A stretch of DNA of 64,000 nt from Sulfurimonas gotlandica GD1 (GCF_000242915.1 NZ_AFRZ01000001.1:124001-188000), one strand, 5' to 3'; shown: positions 35,892 to 45,254, counted from the first letter of the stretch. Notes: generated by a model not told the origin, from the letters alone. A program made the numbers and translations.

Positions 35892-36485
35892 ATGCAGATA
35901 AAAGTTCAACCTATGGGCGTCTACCAAACAAACTGTTACATAGCGTCGCTAGATGGTAAAGACTTCATAATAGATCCAGGGGTAAACGCAACTTCCTGGG
36001 TAGAACAAAATGTTACAAATCCTGTGGCAATTTTAAATACTCATGGTCATTTTGATCATGTTTGGTCAAATGCAGAACTTCAAAAGAAACTAAATATTCC
36101 ACTTTATACTCCAAAGGATGATGTTATGTTACTTAAAGAGAGTAGCTGGATGCCAGATCTTCCGCCTTCAACCCCAGATTTTGAAGTAAAACCAGATGAA
36201 GAATTTAATTTTGATGGAGTCAAAGTAAAATTCCATCATTTCCCAGGGCATTGTCCAGGCTGCTCTATGATAGAAATAGGAGATGCAATGTTTAGCGGTG
36301 ACTTTATATTTGAGCGTTCAATCGGCAGAACTGATTTCCCATATTCTTCTCCACAGGACATGAAAGACTCTTTAGAGAGATTTAAAAAACTGGATTTTGA
36401 CAAAACACTCTACCCCGGTCATGGTGGAACAACAACTATAAAACAAGAACAGCAGTATTCAGATTACTGGATAGGAAACTTATAA
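35892..36485 (+). CDS. Metallo-beta-lactamase fold hydrolase (glyoxalase II-like)
   Basis: About 197 residues with all metal-binding marks of the glyoxalase II-type family: NTHGHFDHVW (HxHxDH), the FPGHCPGCSM histidine, the SGDFIF aspartate and LYPGHGGTT histidine. The short C-terminus lacks the extra helical domain of true hydroxyacylglutathione hydrolases, so the substrate is probably another thioester or lactone. AAGAG six bases upstream favours the ATG at 35892 over 35889. The stop overlaps the next ATG (TAATG). Confidence 0.85.
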   Translation: MQIKVQPMGVYQTNCYIASLDGKDFIIDPGVNATSWVEQNVTNPVAILNTHGHFDHVWSNAELQKKLNIPLYTPKDDVMLLKESSWMPDLPPSTPDFEVKPDEEFNFDGVKVKFHHFPGHCPGCSMIEIGDAMFSGDFIFERSIGRTDFPYSSPQDMKDSLERFKKLDFDKTLYPGHGGTTTIKQEQQYSDYWIGNL

Positions 36486-37081
36486 TGCAAGATCATTTTA
36501 AAGAAAAATCAAAAGAGTGGGACAAGGGTGACGTCCAAGTTCAAGGTGCTAAAATAATTGCAGAGGCTATAAATAAAAAAATAGAGCTTAACAATGACAT
36601 GGATATTTTAGATTTTGGTGTTGGAACTGGACTTTTAGGTTTTGATATAGCTCGTAGTGTAAAAAAGGTTTATGGAGTAGATACATCCCTAAGCATGTTA
36701 GAGAAGTTAAAAGCTAAAAACACTCCTGAGCTTAGTATTGAGACGTACTCTCAAGATATCATAGCTACTCCACTAAATAGAACATTTGACGGATTAGTTA
36801 GCTCTATGACTCTGCATCATGTTGAGGATTTAAAATCATTTTTTGAGACTATTTATAAAAATATAAATGACAATGGATTTATAGCAATTGCTGACTTAGA
36901 AAGTGAAGATGGAACATTTCACTCAGACAATACTGGCGTATTTCACTTTGGATTCCAAAGAGACATATTATGCAAAATTGCTGTAGATGCTGGATTTAAT
37001 GAAGTTAATTTTCAAAACATAAATACGATAAATAAACCACACAGAGATTTTGGTGTATTTTTACTAACTGCTAAAAAGTAA
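36485..37081 (+). CDS. Class I SAM-dependent methyltransferase
   Basis: 198 residues with motif I DILDFGVGTGLLGFDIA (about 39-55), an acidic second strand (VYGVDTS), and MTLHHVEDLKSFF as the post-II region. Substrate unknown; the build resembles small UbiE/ArsM-like methyltransferases. Translation is coupled to the MBL gene. It is convergent with the thioesterase that ends at 37092. Confidence 0.75.
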   Translation: MQDHFKEKSKEWDKGDVQVQGAKIIAEAINKKIELNNDMDILDFGVGTGLLGFDIARSVKKVYGVDTSLSMLEKLKAKNTPELSIETYSQDIIATPLNRTFDGLVSSMTLHHVEDLKSFFETIYKNINDNGFIAIADLESEDGTFHSDNTGVFHFGFQRDILCKIAVDAGFNEVNFQNINTINKPHRDFGVFLLTAKK

Positions 37082-37091
37082 AGAAGAGGTT

Positions 37092-37580
37092 TTATTTTAC
37101 CTCATCTTCATCTTCTAGAAGTTTCAACTTTAATACATGTCTCTCAGTAATAACAGTTTTAAACTCACCCTCAAAAACTTTTATATCTAGAACATGTCCC
37201 TCCACATAAACATTTCTTTTTCTACCCTCTTTATGTCTTACTCTTGCAACAAAGTTTACTTCATCTCCAAACTTTACTGGAGATAAAAACTGACAATCAC
37301 TTGCTACAAGCACAACGTTTCTCTCATTTACAGCAGCCATAGCAGCAAAATCAGCAGCACTAAAAATGAATCCTCCATGTATTAAGCCCTGATCATCAGC
37401 AACCATTTCTGAGATAGTGCTAAGTCGTAACTCAACATAACCGCGCTCTAATTTTAGAATCTCGCCATTCAGGTCACGATTAATACTCTCATGTGTAGCT
37501 AAAAGTACCGAATTCTCTTCGTGTTCTCTATAGTCATCAAGCTCTAACTCTTCATCTTTTATCTCTTTGTCTTTACTCAT
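37092..37580 (-). CDS. Hotdog-fold thioesterase (PaaI-like)
   Basis: 162 residues. The hotdog helix is visible as [19 protein letters not shown], where HGG plus the following acidic residue form the usual acyl-CoA thioesterase site, and beta strands with [16 protein letters not shown] and [12 protein letters not shown] follow. The N-terminal ~20 residues are a very acidic tail. Such enzymes cleave acyl-CoA thioesters; the substrate is not predictable. It overlaps the cmoB stop by 4 bases. Confidence 0.78.
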   Translation of the reverse strand: MSKDKEIKDEELELDDYREHEENSVLLATHESINRDLNGEILKLERGYVELRLSTISEMVADDQGLIHGGFIFSAADFAAMAAVNERNVVLVASDCQFLSPVKFGDEVNFVARVRHKEGRKRNVYVEGHVLDIKVFEGEFKTVITERHVLKLKLLEDEDEVK

Positions 37581-38467
37581 TTTTTATCCTTAATCAGTTT
37601 AACATATACTCTTGCTGGAGCCGGATAGCCCTCTACTGTTTTTGTATTATCGTTTGGATCTAAAAAGTCTTCTAGAGACTGACCTTCAATCCAGGAAGTC
37701 TTTCTTTGCTCATCTGCATCTGTAACAGAAGTCTCTAAAACCTCAAAGCTGCTAAATCCAGCTCTTAAACACCAGTTTTTAAGTGCAGGAATTGTTGGTA
37801 CAAAGTAGATATTTGGTATTTTTGAATAAGATGACTTTGGACAGAGTGCCATCTCATCATCACCCTCTATATAAAAAGTATCAAGTATAACTTCACCTTC
37901 TACATCTAGACCACGAAAAAGTGACTTTAACATAGCTACAGGGTCACTTCTATGATACAGAACGCCTAAACAAAAGATAGTGTCAAACTTATCTTCATAA
38001 AATTCCAGATGCTCAACACCTAAAAGCTCATAGACTATATCACTCTTAACAAAATGATTTACAAAATCAAACTGTGTCTTATATAGGGGTGAAGGATCAA
38101 AGCCAACTAAAGACTTTGGTGAGTCTTCCTGCATGCGAAATAGATAGTAACCATTGTTACACCCTATATCGGCAACTCTCTTATCTTTTAAATTAAAATG
38201 CTTTCTTAGAAGATTATATTTTATGTTACTTTTCCACTCTGTATCTATTAAACACTCAAAAATCTCAAATGGCCCTTTTCTCCAAGGCATCATAGTTCTT
38301 GCAATATCTTCTATATTTTGAGTACTCTCACCCTTAATTTTAACAACATCGCCAAGTTCAACTTCGAAATTAGCATCTTCTAAAACAGCTATAGCATCGC
38401 GAAGAGGCTTGATATTTTTCCAAGTCATCCACTTTTGTCTATCTATTCTTATTTCTTCTAAGTTCAT
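37577..38467 (-). CDS. cmoB: tRNA U34 carboxymethyltransferase
   Basis: Transfers a carboxymethyl group from carboxy-SAM to hydroxyuridine 34 of tRNAs. The SAM fold has [14 protein letters not shown] (about 116-129), [10 protein letters not shown] and [39 protein letters not shown] near the C-terminus is characteristic of CmoB. The N-terminus also fits ([13 protein letters not shown]). Length 296 against ~320 in E. coli. CmoA, which makes carboxy-SAM, is not in this window. Confidence 0.9.
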   Translation of the reverse strand: MNLEEIRIDRQKWMTWKNIKPLRDAIAVLEDANFEVELGDVVKIKGESTQNIEDIARTMMPWRKGPFEIFECLIDTEWKSNIKYNLLRKHFNLKDKRVADIGCNNGYYLFRMQEDSPKSLVGFDPSPLYKTQFDFVNHFVKSDIVYELLGVEHLEFYEDKFDTIFCLGVLYHRSDPVAMLKSLFRGLDVEGEVILDTFYIEGDDEMALCPKSSYSKIPNIYFVPTIPALKNWCLRAGFSSFEVLETSVTDADEQRKTSWIEGQSLEDFLDPNDNTKTVEGYPAPARVYVKLIKDKK

Positions 38468-38494
38468 TTTATTCTTTATCTATGTAAATTTAAC

Positions 38495-38500
38495 TATAAT
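38495..38500 (+). promoter_or_regulatory. -10 element (TATAAT) of the CDF transporter gene, overlapped by a divergent cmoB -10
   Basis: TATAAT on the plus strand; on the minus strand TACAAT at 38499-38504 probably serves cmoB, so the two promoters overlap face to face. A start near 38507 gives the CDF gene a ~140-base leader. Confidence 0.5.
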
Positions 38501-38513
38501 TGTACCCAAAATT

Positions 38514-38529
38514 ATATAACTAGTTATAT
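38514..38529. promoter_or_regulatory. 16-bp perfect palindrome at the CDF transcription start
   Basis: ATATAACTAGTTATAT is fully self-complementary and begins ~7 bases after the predicted transcription start. Size and position fit an operator for a dimeric metal-sensing repressor; it could also simply be the first stem of the leader RNA. Confidence 0.4.
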
Positions 38530-38617
38530 GGGCTTTCTGCCGAAGAAAACCCAGTGTTAACGTAGGTAGAGAGATTACTCTCGATACCGTGAAAAAACAG
38601 GTGAAGGGTTCCCTTCA
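38530..38617 (+). ncRNA. Structured 5' leader of the CDF transporter gene (candidate riboswitch)
   Basis: Three hairpins stand in a row before the transporter. First: GGG-C-TTTCT/AGAAA-A-CCC at 38530-38552. Second: GGTA-GAGAG/CTCTC-GA-TACC at 38565-38588. Third: TGAAGG/CCTTCA at 38602-38617, followed by TTTTAC, which looks like an expression platform. The first two stems have paired flanks with G/C content well above the surroundings. I cannot match it to yybP-ykoY, NiCo, M-box, TPP, cobalamin or guanidine riboswitch consensus. A metal-responsive leader is a reasonable hypothesis given the gene it precedes. Confidence 0.45.
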
Positions 38618-38647
38618 TTTTACAAAGTAAAATTAAGGAATATTTTA

Positions 38648-39541
38648 ATGCGCTTAGAAAAAAAAGCAACCGTAGTATCAACATCAGTGGCAGGAATTCT
38701 TGTACTTATGAAAATGACCGTAGGAGTTTTAAGTGGTTCTATTGCTGTTCTTGCTTCTGCGATTGATAGCTTTTTAGATCTCACAGTATCTCTGTTTAAC
38801 TACTTTGCACTAAATACAGCCGAAAAAAATCCGGACAATCAATTTAACTATGGACGTAGCAAAATAGAACCGATGGCTGCTGTTGTTGAAGGCACAGTGA
38901 TCTCACTCTCCGCTGTTTTTATTCTCTATGAAGCACTAGTTAAGATTGCTCACCCTAGAGAGATGGAATTTATGCAAAGCAGCATCTGGGTAATGGCCGC
39001 TTCGCTTATAATTACTCTATTTTTAGTTATGTTTCTAAACTATGTTGCTAAAAAAACAAATAACATGGTTATAAAAGCAGATGCTCTACACTACAAAACC
39101 GATCTCTTTTCAAACGGTGCAGTTCTTATGGCTCTTGCTCTTATCTCTATGACAGGAGAGCAATTAATAGACCCTATACTTGGTGTTGGAATAGCAATTT
39201 ATATGATTTACTCAGCTCTGCCAATCATAAAAGAAGGTGTATTAATGCTTCTAGATGCTGCTCTGCCTGAAGAAGACTTAAAACAAATCAAAACTATTTT
39301 AGAAGGTGAAGAGTTAATTACTGCCTTTCACTATTTACAGACCAGAGAATCAGGTTCACATATCTTTATATCTGTTCATGCTGTTTTTAATGTTAGCATC
39401 TCTCTCTACGATGCACACTTGGTAGCCGATAAAGTAGAAGCAAAAATAAAAGCTCTTTTTGAAAATAAGAGTGTGCATATTCTCGTTCATATGGATCCTT
39501 ATGATGATTCAGAGATAAATGAAATCGAAGATGAGTACTAA
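38648..39541 (+). CDS. Cation diffusion facilitator (FieF/MntE-like) metal exporter
   Basis: 297 residues: about six membrane helices, then a cytosolic C-terminal domain. The metal-site aspartates of helices 2 and 5 are visible in ASAIDSFLDLTVS (SxxD...D) and ADALHYKTDLFSNGAVL (HxxxD), the arrangement of FieF-type transporters. These are proton antiporters removing Fe, Zn, Mn or Co from the cytosol. The long structured leader and palindrome upstream suggest metal control. AAGGAAT precedes the ATG. The downstream CinA-like gene starts 8 bases after the stop. Confidence 0.88.
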   Translation: MRLEKKATVVSTSVAGILVLMKMTVGVLSGSIAVLASAIDSFLDLTVSLFNYFALNTAEKNPDNQFNYGRSKIEPMAAVVEGTVISLSAVFILYEALVKIAHPREMEFMQSSIWVMAASLIITLFLVMFLNYVAKKTNNMVIKADALHYKTDLFSNGAVLMALALISMTGEQLIDPILGVGIAIYMIYSALPIIKEGVLMLLDAALPEEDLKQIKTILEGEELITAFHYLQTRESGSHIFISVHAVFNVSISLYDAHLVADKVEAKIKALFENKSVHILVHMDPYDDSEINEIEDEY

Positions 39542-39548
39542 GAATAAT

Positions 39549-40286
39549 ATGAATTTCTATGCTTTAATTATCGGGACAGAAATTTTAAATGCTAGAAGAG
39601 AAGACAAGCACTTTAAATTTGTTCGCGATGAACTTCAAAAGTATGGGTATGAGCTTTTCGCAACATTTATTGTAAAAGATGATGTAAAGTTAATGAAGAG
39701 CTGTTATGAACTAATTAAAAAAGATAAAAACTCCATACTTTTCTCGTTTGGAGGGATAGGTTCAACACCAGATGATTTAACCAGAGAGATAGCATCTGAG
39801 ATATTTACAAAAAAACCGGTAGTTCGTCATAAAGTATTTGAGCAAGACATTATTGATAGATTTGCAGAAAAAGCCTACCCTCACAGAGTTCATATGGCAG
39901 ATTTACCTCATGGATCAGAACTACTATTTAATCCTGTAAACAATATGTCAGGCTTCTCTTTGGAGAACAGGTTTTTCTTTGTTCCTGGTTTTCCTGAAAT
40001 GGCTCATCCTATGATAAACAGTGTGATAAGTAAACTATGTTCTTTACGATTAGAAAAATTCAGACTAACTCTTCTAGCGCAAACAAGCGAAGAGACTCTA
40101 ATATCTCAGATGCAACTTCTTCCAAAGCATATAGAACTCTCATCTCTGCCTCTTTTTAAAGATGGTAAAGCTAATGTTGAACTATCAATTAGTGGTTACG
40201 ATGAAGAAGAAGTACAAAAACACTTTGAAAAGTTCATACAAGAGCTTGAAAGTAAAAATATTCTTTACAAGCTATTAACTATTTAG
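39549..40286 (+). CDS. Stand-alone CinA N-terminal / molybdopterin-binding (MoCF) domain protein
   Basis: About 245 residues. The family start MNFYALIIGTEILNARRED matches CinA/MoCF proteins (usually IIxxGTEILxG), so I prefer the ATG at 39549 over the in-frame ones at 39519 and 39531. The loop FSFGGIGSTPDDLTREIAS matches the GGxGPTxDD signature, and FFFVPGFPEMAHPM follows. The C-terminal CinA amidase domain is absent. Such domains act as pyrophosphatases for ADP-ribose or FAD, or bind molybdopterin. It is convergent with rny, and the two reading frames overlap by 8 bases at their ends. Confidence 0.78.
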   Translation: MNFYALIIGTEILNARREDKHFKFVRDELQKYGYELFATFIVKDDVKLMKSCYELIKKDKNSILFSFGGIGSTPDDLTREIASEIFTKKPVVRHKVFEQDIIDRFAEKAYPHRVHMADLPHGSELLFNPVNNMSGFSLENRFFFVPGFPEMAHPMINSVISKLCSLRLEKFRLTLLAQTSEETLISQMQLLPKHIELSSLPLFKDGKANVELSISGYDEEEVQKHFEKFIQELESKNILYKLLTI

Positions 40287-41847
40287 CATACTCTACAGCT
40301 CTGCTCTCTCTGATAACATTTACTTTTATCTCACCAGGGTATTGAACTTTTTCTTCTATTTCTTTTGCTATTTCTCTAGACATTAAAATAGACTCGTCAT
40401 CATTGATAAGGGTAGCATTAACTATAACTCTTACCTCACGACCGGCATTAATAGCATAAGCCTGTTTTACACCAGAATGCTGAGATGCTATCTCTTCTAT
40501 CTGAGTTACTCTTTTTAGGAAACTCTCAAGAACTTCTCTTCTTGCCCCAGGTCTTGCAGCTGAGAGTGCATCTGCTGCACATACGGCTCCACATTCTATA
40601 GAGTTTATCTCTTCATGTCCATGATGAGCATATATGGCATTTATAACTACACTGTGTTCATTGTAACGGTTACAAATTTCAGCACCTAAATCAACGTGGC
40701 TTCCATCATTATCATGAGTTAGAGACTTCCCGATGTCATGAAGTAGTCCAGCTCTTTTTGCAAGTCTTGAATCCCCACCCATCTCAGATGCCATAATTCC
40801 AGCTAAGTGAGCAACTTCAAGAGTATGAGCTAAAGCATTTTGTCCATAACTGGCACGATATCTTAATTTACCTATTAACTTAACAAGTTCTGGATGCATA
40901 ACTCCTATGTCCATATCAGCAATAAGTTCTTCACCTTCCGTTAAGATACCATCTTCAAATTCTTCTGATACTTTGTCAAATATCTCTTCAATTCTAGCAG
41001 GTTGAATACGTCCATCTTCTATAAGAAGTTGTAAAGTTTTTGTTGCTATCGCACGACGATAAAGATTAAAACTACTTACAAGAATAGCATTTGGTGTATC
41101 ATCAATAATGATATCAACACCCATTAAAGTCTCAAGAGCTTTAATGTTTCTACCCTCTTTACCGATAATACGACCTTTTAGGTCATCATCTTCAAGATGC
41201 ACAAGATTTGTAAGTCTCTCAGATGCAAAGTTACCGGCAAATCTACTTGTAGCCTGAGCTAAAATATAGTTTGCTTTTTTCTTACCTTCTTGTTTTGCTT
41301 CATTTTCATAACGTCTAACTATATGAGCAACATCTGCTCTTGATTTCTCTTCTATATTTTCAAGTAGAACTTTTCTAGCTTCATCTTGAGTCATTCCGGC
41401 ACTGTGTTCTATAGTATGAAGAGCTTCATCTATCTTAGCCTCATACCTCTTTTTTAAAGATTCTAGTGACTTCTCATTTCTTTCTAAATCAACTCTTTTT
41501 ACTTCTAAAATTCTGCCTTCATCACGAAGTCTTTTATCTTCATTCTGTTTATAGCGAATAAAACTTTGCTCTTTTCTTATAACATCATCTTCTCTTTGAT
41601 GCATGTCAGCTTTTGCTCTATCTTTTGCACTCTCATACTGCTTAGTTGCTTCAAGCTCAATCTGTTGAGATTTGAGGCTTGATTTATGTAAAAGATGCTG
41701 TGCTTCATTTTCAATGGCACTTGCTTTTGCTTTTGCCTTATCAACAAAAACATCAAAATTGGCATGAGTAATTTTCTTAGAGATGAAAAATCCAAAAAGA
41801 CCACTTACCGTAGCAATAGAGCCACCTAGTAGTATCTCATTTAACAT
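40279..41847 (-). CDS. rny: Ribonuclease Y
   Basis: Membrane-anchored endoribonuclease. An N-terminal transmembrane helix (about 3-20) leads into a long coiled coil, the KH domain (DLKGRIIGKEGRNIKALETLMGVDIII), and the HD domain with GLLHDIGKSLTHDNDGSHVDLG. 522 residues is normal. It is the main mRNA-decay endonuclease in bacteria that lack RNase E, and its presence fits Campylobacterota. It follows the formyl-THF cyclo-ligase family gene by 17 bases. Confidence 0.94.
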   Translation of the reverse strand: MLNEILLGGSIATVSGLFGFFISKKITHANFDVFVDKAKAKASAIENEAQHLLHKSSLKSQQIELEATKQYESAKDRAKADMHQREDDVIRKEQSFIRYKQNEDKRLRDEGRILEVKRVDLERNEKSLESLKKRYEAKIDEALHTIEHSAGMTQDEARKVLLENIEEKSRADVAHIVRRYENEAKQEGKKKANYILAQATSRFAGNFASERLTNLVHLEDDDLKGRIIGKEGRNIKALETLMGVDIIIDDTPNAILVSSFNLYRRAIATKTLQLLIEDGRIQPARIEEIFDKVSEEFEDGILTEGEELIADMDIGVMHPELVKLIGKLRYRASYGQNALAHTLEVAHLAGIMASEMGGDSRLAKRAGLLHDIGKSLTHDNDGSHVDLGAEICNRYNEHSVVINAIYAHHGHEEINSIECGAVCAADALSAARPGARREVLESFLKRVTQIEEIASQHSGVKQAYAINAGREVRVIVNATLINDDESILMSREIAKEIEEKVQYPGEIKVNVIRESRAVEYAK

Positions 41848-41864
41848 TATTAATTTCCTATTCT

Positions 41865-42428
41865 CTAGCCGTAATACTTTCTTGGTCTCTTAGTTGAGCG
41901 TGGTGTCAACAGTAAATCACATGCGACATCATAATCATCGCAAATAAACTCTTTTGTAAAACAAATCTCCGGCTGTATAAAAATCGTGTATGGTTTCTTT
42001 TTTAACTTTTCAAAGAAACGATCATACATCCCTTTTCCAAAACCTATTCGTTGTAATTTACCATCAACCCCAATTGTAGGTACTATGGCTATATCAATTT
42101 TATTTATATTTCTTAGTGTGTTTCCCGCTTCGTAAATATTAAATTTCTTCTTCTTAAGCGGCAATCTAAATGGTACTATCTTAAAACTTGAATCTTGCAT
42201 AAATGGAACAAAAATATCACATTTTTGACGAATTTTGTTAAGTGATTTTCTTATATCTGCTTCGAATGGTAACGGATAATAAAATAACACTTTTGCACCT
42301 TTAATGTTTTTTAACTCATTAATTAGGAGCTTGTTTATCATAGCATTTCTATAATATCTGCTATGAGGAGACGCATTTTTTATTTTTTTTATACAATTTT
42401 CTCTAAATATTGATTTTGTAAGAGGCAT
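41865..42428 (-). CDS. 5-formyltetrahydrofolate cyclo-ligase family protein
   Basis: 187 residues. Family landmarks: an N-terminal helix with SRYYRNAMINKLL, VLFYYPLPFEADIR, IAIVPTIGVDGKLQRIGFGKGMYDRFF (substrate loop with GxGxGxYDRxL form) and a terminal DYDVACDLLLTPRSTKRPRKYYG. The enzyme converts 5-formyl-THF to 5,10-methenyl-THF with ATP. The N-terminal ATP-binding basic residues are weaker than usual, so I name the family rather than assert the activity. It is divergent from the TlpA-like gene. Confidence 0.82.
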   Translation of the reverse strand: MPLTKSIFRENCIKKIKNASPHSRYYRNAMINKLLINELKNIKGAKVLFYYPLPFEADIRKSLNKIRQKCDIFVPFMQDSSFKIVPFRLPLKKKKFNIYEAGNTLRNINKIDIAIVPTIGVDGKLQRIGFGKGMYDRFFEKLKKKPYTIFIQPEICFTKEFICDDYDVACDLLLTPRSTKRPRKYYG

Positions 42429-42443
42429 ATCAATTCTTTAAGT

Positions 42444-42449
42444 TATAAT
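42444..42449 (+). promoter_or_regulatory. -10 element (TATAAT) of the tlpA-like/ftsY/WD40 genes
   Basis: TATAAT on the plus strand 41 bases before the ATG at 42490, with AAAAAGG as ribosome site. It likely drives the three closely spaced genes that follow. Confidence 0.45.
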
Positions 42450-42489
42450 TTCGTGTATTTTACAATAATAAAACAAAAAAGGTATTTTA

Positions 42490-43044
42490 ATGTTTAAAAA
42501 ATTAACTACAACACTTTTATTAAGTTCTGTTCTATTCTTCGCTGGATGCTCTAATGAAGAACCTCAAAATGTAAACGATATTATTTCAACAAATGAGTAT
42601 GTATTAACAGCTCTTGACAATAAACAATATATAGTTAAAAAAGAGGGCTCAGGCTTTGTACTTAAAGATGCCAAAGGCAAGGTAGTTATCTTTGATATAT
42701 TTGCAACTTGGTGTCCGCCATGTCGTGGAGCAGCAACTCATCTTACTTCACTTCAAGAAAAATACAAAGATAATCTAATTATCATAGGTGTTACAATAGA
42801 AGATAGCATTCCAAACTCAAAACTTTTAGAGTTTAGAAAAACATACAATGCAAATTACACTTTGGTTAATTCTGATCAAAACCGTAGATTAGCTGACACA
42901 ATCGTAAATGAGTTAAAACTTGGAGATAGATATCCTATCCCTGTAATGGCACTTTACAAAGATGGAAAATATATAAATCACTTCATTGGTTCAATCGAAG
43001 AAGAACTTATAGAAAATGACATCAAATTGGCTATTGGTCAATAA
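42490..43044 (+). CDS. TlpA/ResA-like thioredoxin-fold lipoprotein
   Basis: 184 residues with a lipoprotein signal (LLLSSVLFFAGCSN, cysteine at 20) and a thioredoxin domain carrying FATWCPPCRGAATHL (WCxxC) and a cis-proline turn in RYPIPVMALY. Such proteins reduce periplasmic disulfides, often for cytochrome c maturation. Anchored in the periplasmic face of the inner membrane or outer membrane. It is 12 bases from ftsY, so cotranscribed, though the functional link is not obvious. Confidence 0.86.
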   Translation: MFKKLTTTLLLSSVLFFAGCSNEEPQNVNDIISTNEYVLTALDNKQYIVKKEGSGFVLKDAKGKVVIFDIFATWCPPCRGAATHLTSLQEKYKDNLIIIGVTIEDSIPNSKLLEFRKTYNANYTLVNSDQNRRLADTIVNELKLGDRYPIPVMALYKDGKYINHFIGSIEEELIENDIKLAIGQ

Positions 43045-43056
43045 GGAATTATATAA

Positions 43057-43950
43057 ATGTTTGGTTTTATAAAAAAATCTCTAGCTAGGACAGCAGATGC
43101 GATTAGAACTGTTGCACCAAAAAGAAAGATTTCATTTACAAAAGGTGAGCTTGAAGATATTCTACTAGAAGCAGATGTAGAGTATGACTTAGTAGAGATC
43201 ATCATAAATGAAATCTACCAAGACAAAGTAACAAGAGATATTTTACGTTCAAAACTTTTAGCGACCCTAGCTTACACTTCTTACAAAGAACCTGAGTTTA
43301 CAGCTCCATTTGTAGAACTAATAGTTGGTGTTAATGGTGCTGGTAAAACTACAACAATCTCAAAACTTGCCCAAAGATATAAAAATGAAGGTAAAAAAGT
43401 AATACTAGGTGCAGGAGATACATTTCGTGCAGCTGCTATAGAACAACTTACCCTCTGGTCTAAGAAGCTTGATATTCCTATTGTCTCATCAAAGCAAGGT
43501 CATGATTCATCAGCAGTAGCCTTTGATACAATAGATTCTGCAAAAGCTAAAGGCTTTGACAATGTAATCATCGACACTGCAGGTCGCCTCCACACACAGA
43601 CAAATCTGGCTAATGAGCTTAAAAAGATTAACCGCATCTGTGACAAAGCCCATCCTGGTTCTCCGCACAGAACAATATTAATTATTGATGGGACACAAGG
43701 AAACTCTGCCATAGCTCAAGCAAAAGCTTTCAATGAGATGATAGGTATTGATGGTATTATCATTACAAAACTAGACGGAACTGCAAAAGGTGGTTCTATC
43801 TTCTCTATTGCATACGCATTAGAGCTGCCTATTCTTTTTGTAGGAACTGGCGAACAACCAGAAAATCTAACACCGTTTGACAAATATGAGTTTGTAGATG
43901 GATTACTAGATGCTATCTTCGTTGAAGAAGAGATAGCAAGCAATAAGTAA
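43057..43950 (+). CDS. ftsY: Signal recognition particle receptor FtsY (NG domain)
   Basis: GTPase docking the SRP-ribosome complex at the membrane. The N domain (residues ~1-90) is followed by the G domain: [15 protein letters not shown] (P-loop), [36 protein letters not shown] and the closing [13 protein letters not shown]. The acidic A domain of E. coli FtsY is lacking; 297 residues is usual for this phylum. The stop overlaps the next ATG as TAATG. Confidence 0.95.
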   Translation: MFGFIKKSLARTADAIRTVAPKRKISFTKGELEDILLEADVEYDLVEIIINEIYQDKVTRDILRSKLLATLAYTSYKEPEFTAPFVELIVGVNGAGKTTTISKLAQRYKNEGKKVILGAGDTFRAAAIEQLTLWSKKLDIPIVSSKQGHDSSAVAFDTIDSAKAKGFDNVIIDTAGRLHTQTNLANELKKINRICDKAHPGSPHRTILIIDGTQGNSAIAQAKAFNEMIGIDGIIITKLDGTAKGGSIFSIAYALELPILFVGTGEQPENLTPFDKYEFVDGLLDAIFVEEEIASNK

Positions 43951-45134
43951 TGCATTTAAAAACTAAGCTTATTAAAACGCTGAGTATTACCAGCCTACTA
44001 CTTCTTTTTGGATGCTCTACTCAAGAGAGCAAACCAAAGATAGTAAAAGCTACAGCTACAATAAAACAAGAGCTTACAAAAGAGATACAACCAACACCCA
44101 AAATAATAAAACATTCAGAGCCTAAGCAAATGAATATAGAACCTTTAAAAGTAAAAAAAAATGAAAAGCAAGCTCAAGAGATAAGCAAAGTCGAAACACT
44201 AAAACCACAAGAGAAAAAAAATATACCAGATAAAAATATTAAAACTATTCTAGCTCACGCAGGTATTGTTACCTCTATAGCTATAACTCCAGACAACAAA
44301 TACATTCTCTCAGCAAGTGAAGATAAAACACTAAAACTATGGGACATACAAACAGCTAAAAATATAAAAACTTTTGAAGGTCATAAAGATTGGGTAAACG
44401 CTGTAGATATTTCTAAAAACTCTAAATATGTTCTCTCAGCAAGTGATGATAAAACCTTAATATTATGGGATATAGAAACAGCTGATAATATAAGAATTTT
44501 TAAAGGTCATAAAGATTCCGTAACGTCTGTAGTAATAACTCCAGATAGTAAATATGCTTTCTCAGGTAGTGTAGATAGCACTATAAAGCTATGGGATATT
44601 TCTACAGGTAAATTATTAAAAACTTTTAAGGGGCACAAAAGTACTGTAACATCTTTAATTATCACTCCAGATACTAAGCATATTCTCTCAACAAGTTTTG
44701 ATAAAACACTTAAGCTTTGGAATATTTCTACAGGCAAAGAGATTAGAACTTTTAAAGGGCATCTGGGTGGTGTAATCTCAGCAGATATAACTACAGATTC
44801 AAAATATGCTATATCTGCAAGCAATAACAATAGTTTAATATTATGGGATATGGAAACAGCTAAAGTTATCAAAACTTTTAAAACTCCTTCTTATGATGTT
44901 TTATCTCTGAAAATAACTCCAGATGCTAAATATTTTATATCTGGAAATTCTGATGAAACTTTAAGATTGTGGGATATAAACACAATTAAAGTAATAAAAA
45001 CATATAAACTAATGAGTGGTCAAGTATGGTCAGTGGCAATGACTTCAGATGCGAAACTTGCATTTGCAGGAAGTTATAAAACCATCATAATATGTAAACT
45101 TCCTTTTACAAAAGATGAAAAACAAAGTCAGTAG
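43950..45134 (+). CDS. Seven-blade WD40 beta-propeller lipoprotein
   Basis: 394 residues. A lipoprotein signal (LLLLFGCST, cysteine 22) and a low-complexity lysine/glutamate linker (~25-98) lead into seven WD repeats of about 42 residues starting near residue 101. Each reads roughly VTSVxITPDSKYxLSASxDKTLKLWDIxTGKxIKTFKGHK. The last blade ends VWSVAMTSDAKLAFAGSYKTIIICKL, and the first strand supplied by the LAHAGIVTSI segment would close the ring. Seven similar repeats suggest recent duplication within the gene. Surface or periplasmic scaffold; partner unknown. Its start overlaps ftsY by 1 base, though a role with FtsY is not implied. Confidence 0.8.
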   Translation: MHLKTKLIKTLSITSLLLLFGCSTQESKPKIVKATATIKQELTKEIQPTPKIIKHSEPKQMNIEPLKVKKNEKQAQEISKVETLKPQEKKNIPDKNIKTILAHAGIVTSIAITPDNKYILSASEDKTLKLWDIQTAKNIKTFEGHKDWVNAVDISKNSKYVLSASDDKTLILWDIETADNIRIFKGHKDSVTSVVITPDSKYAFSGSVDSTIKLWDISTGKLLKTFKGHKSTVTSLIITPDTKHILSTSFDKTLKLWNISTGKEIRTFKGHLGGVISADITTDSKYAISASNNNSLILWDMETAKVIKTFKTPSYDVLSLKITPDAKYFISGNSDETLRLWDINTIKVIKTYKLMSGQVWSVAMTSDAKLAFAGSYKTIIICKLPFTKDEKQSQ

Positions 45135-45219
45135 ATAACTTTTTATTCAATTAAATGCGAAATATTTCCAGTTTAAATGACAATTTGCAATATTTTTAAT
45201 TAAAATTTCAACAAGTTTG

Positions 45220-45225
45220 TATAAT
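45220..45225 (+). promoter_or_regulatory. -10 element (TATAAT) of radA
   Basis: TATAAT on the plus strand 30 bases before the radA ATG; AAAGGG is the ribosome site. The 120-base spacer has no visible terminator for the WD40 gene. Confidence 0.5.
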
Positions 45226-45254
45226 CACTCACAATTAAACAAAGGGCTTCTATT

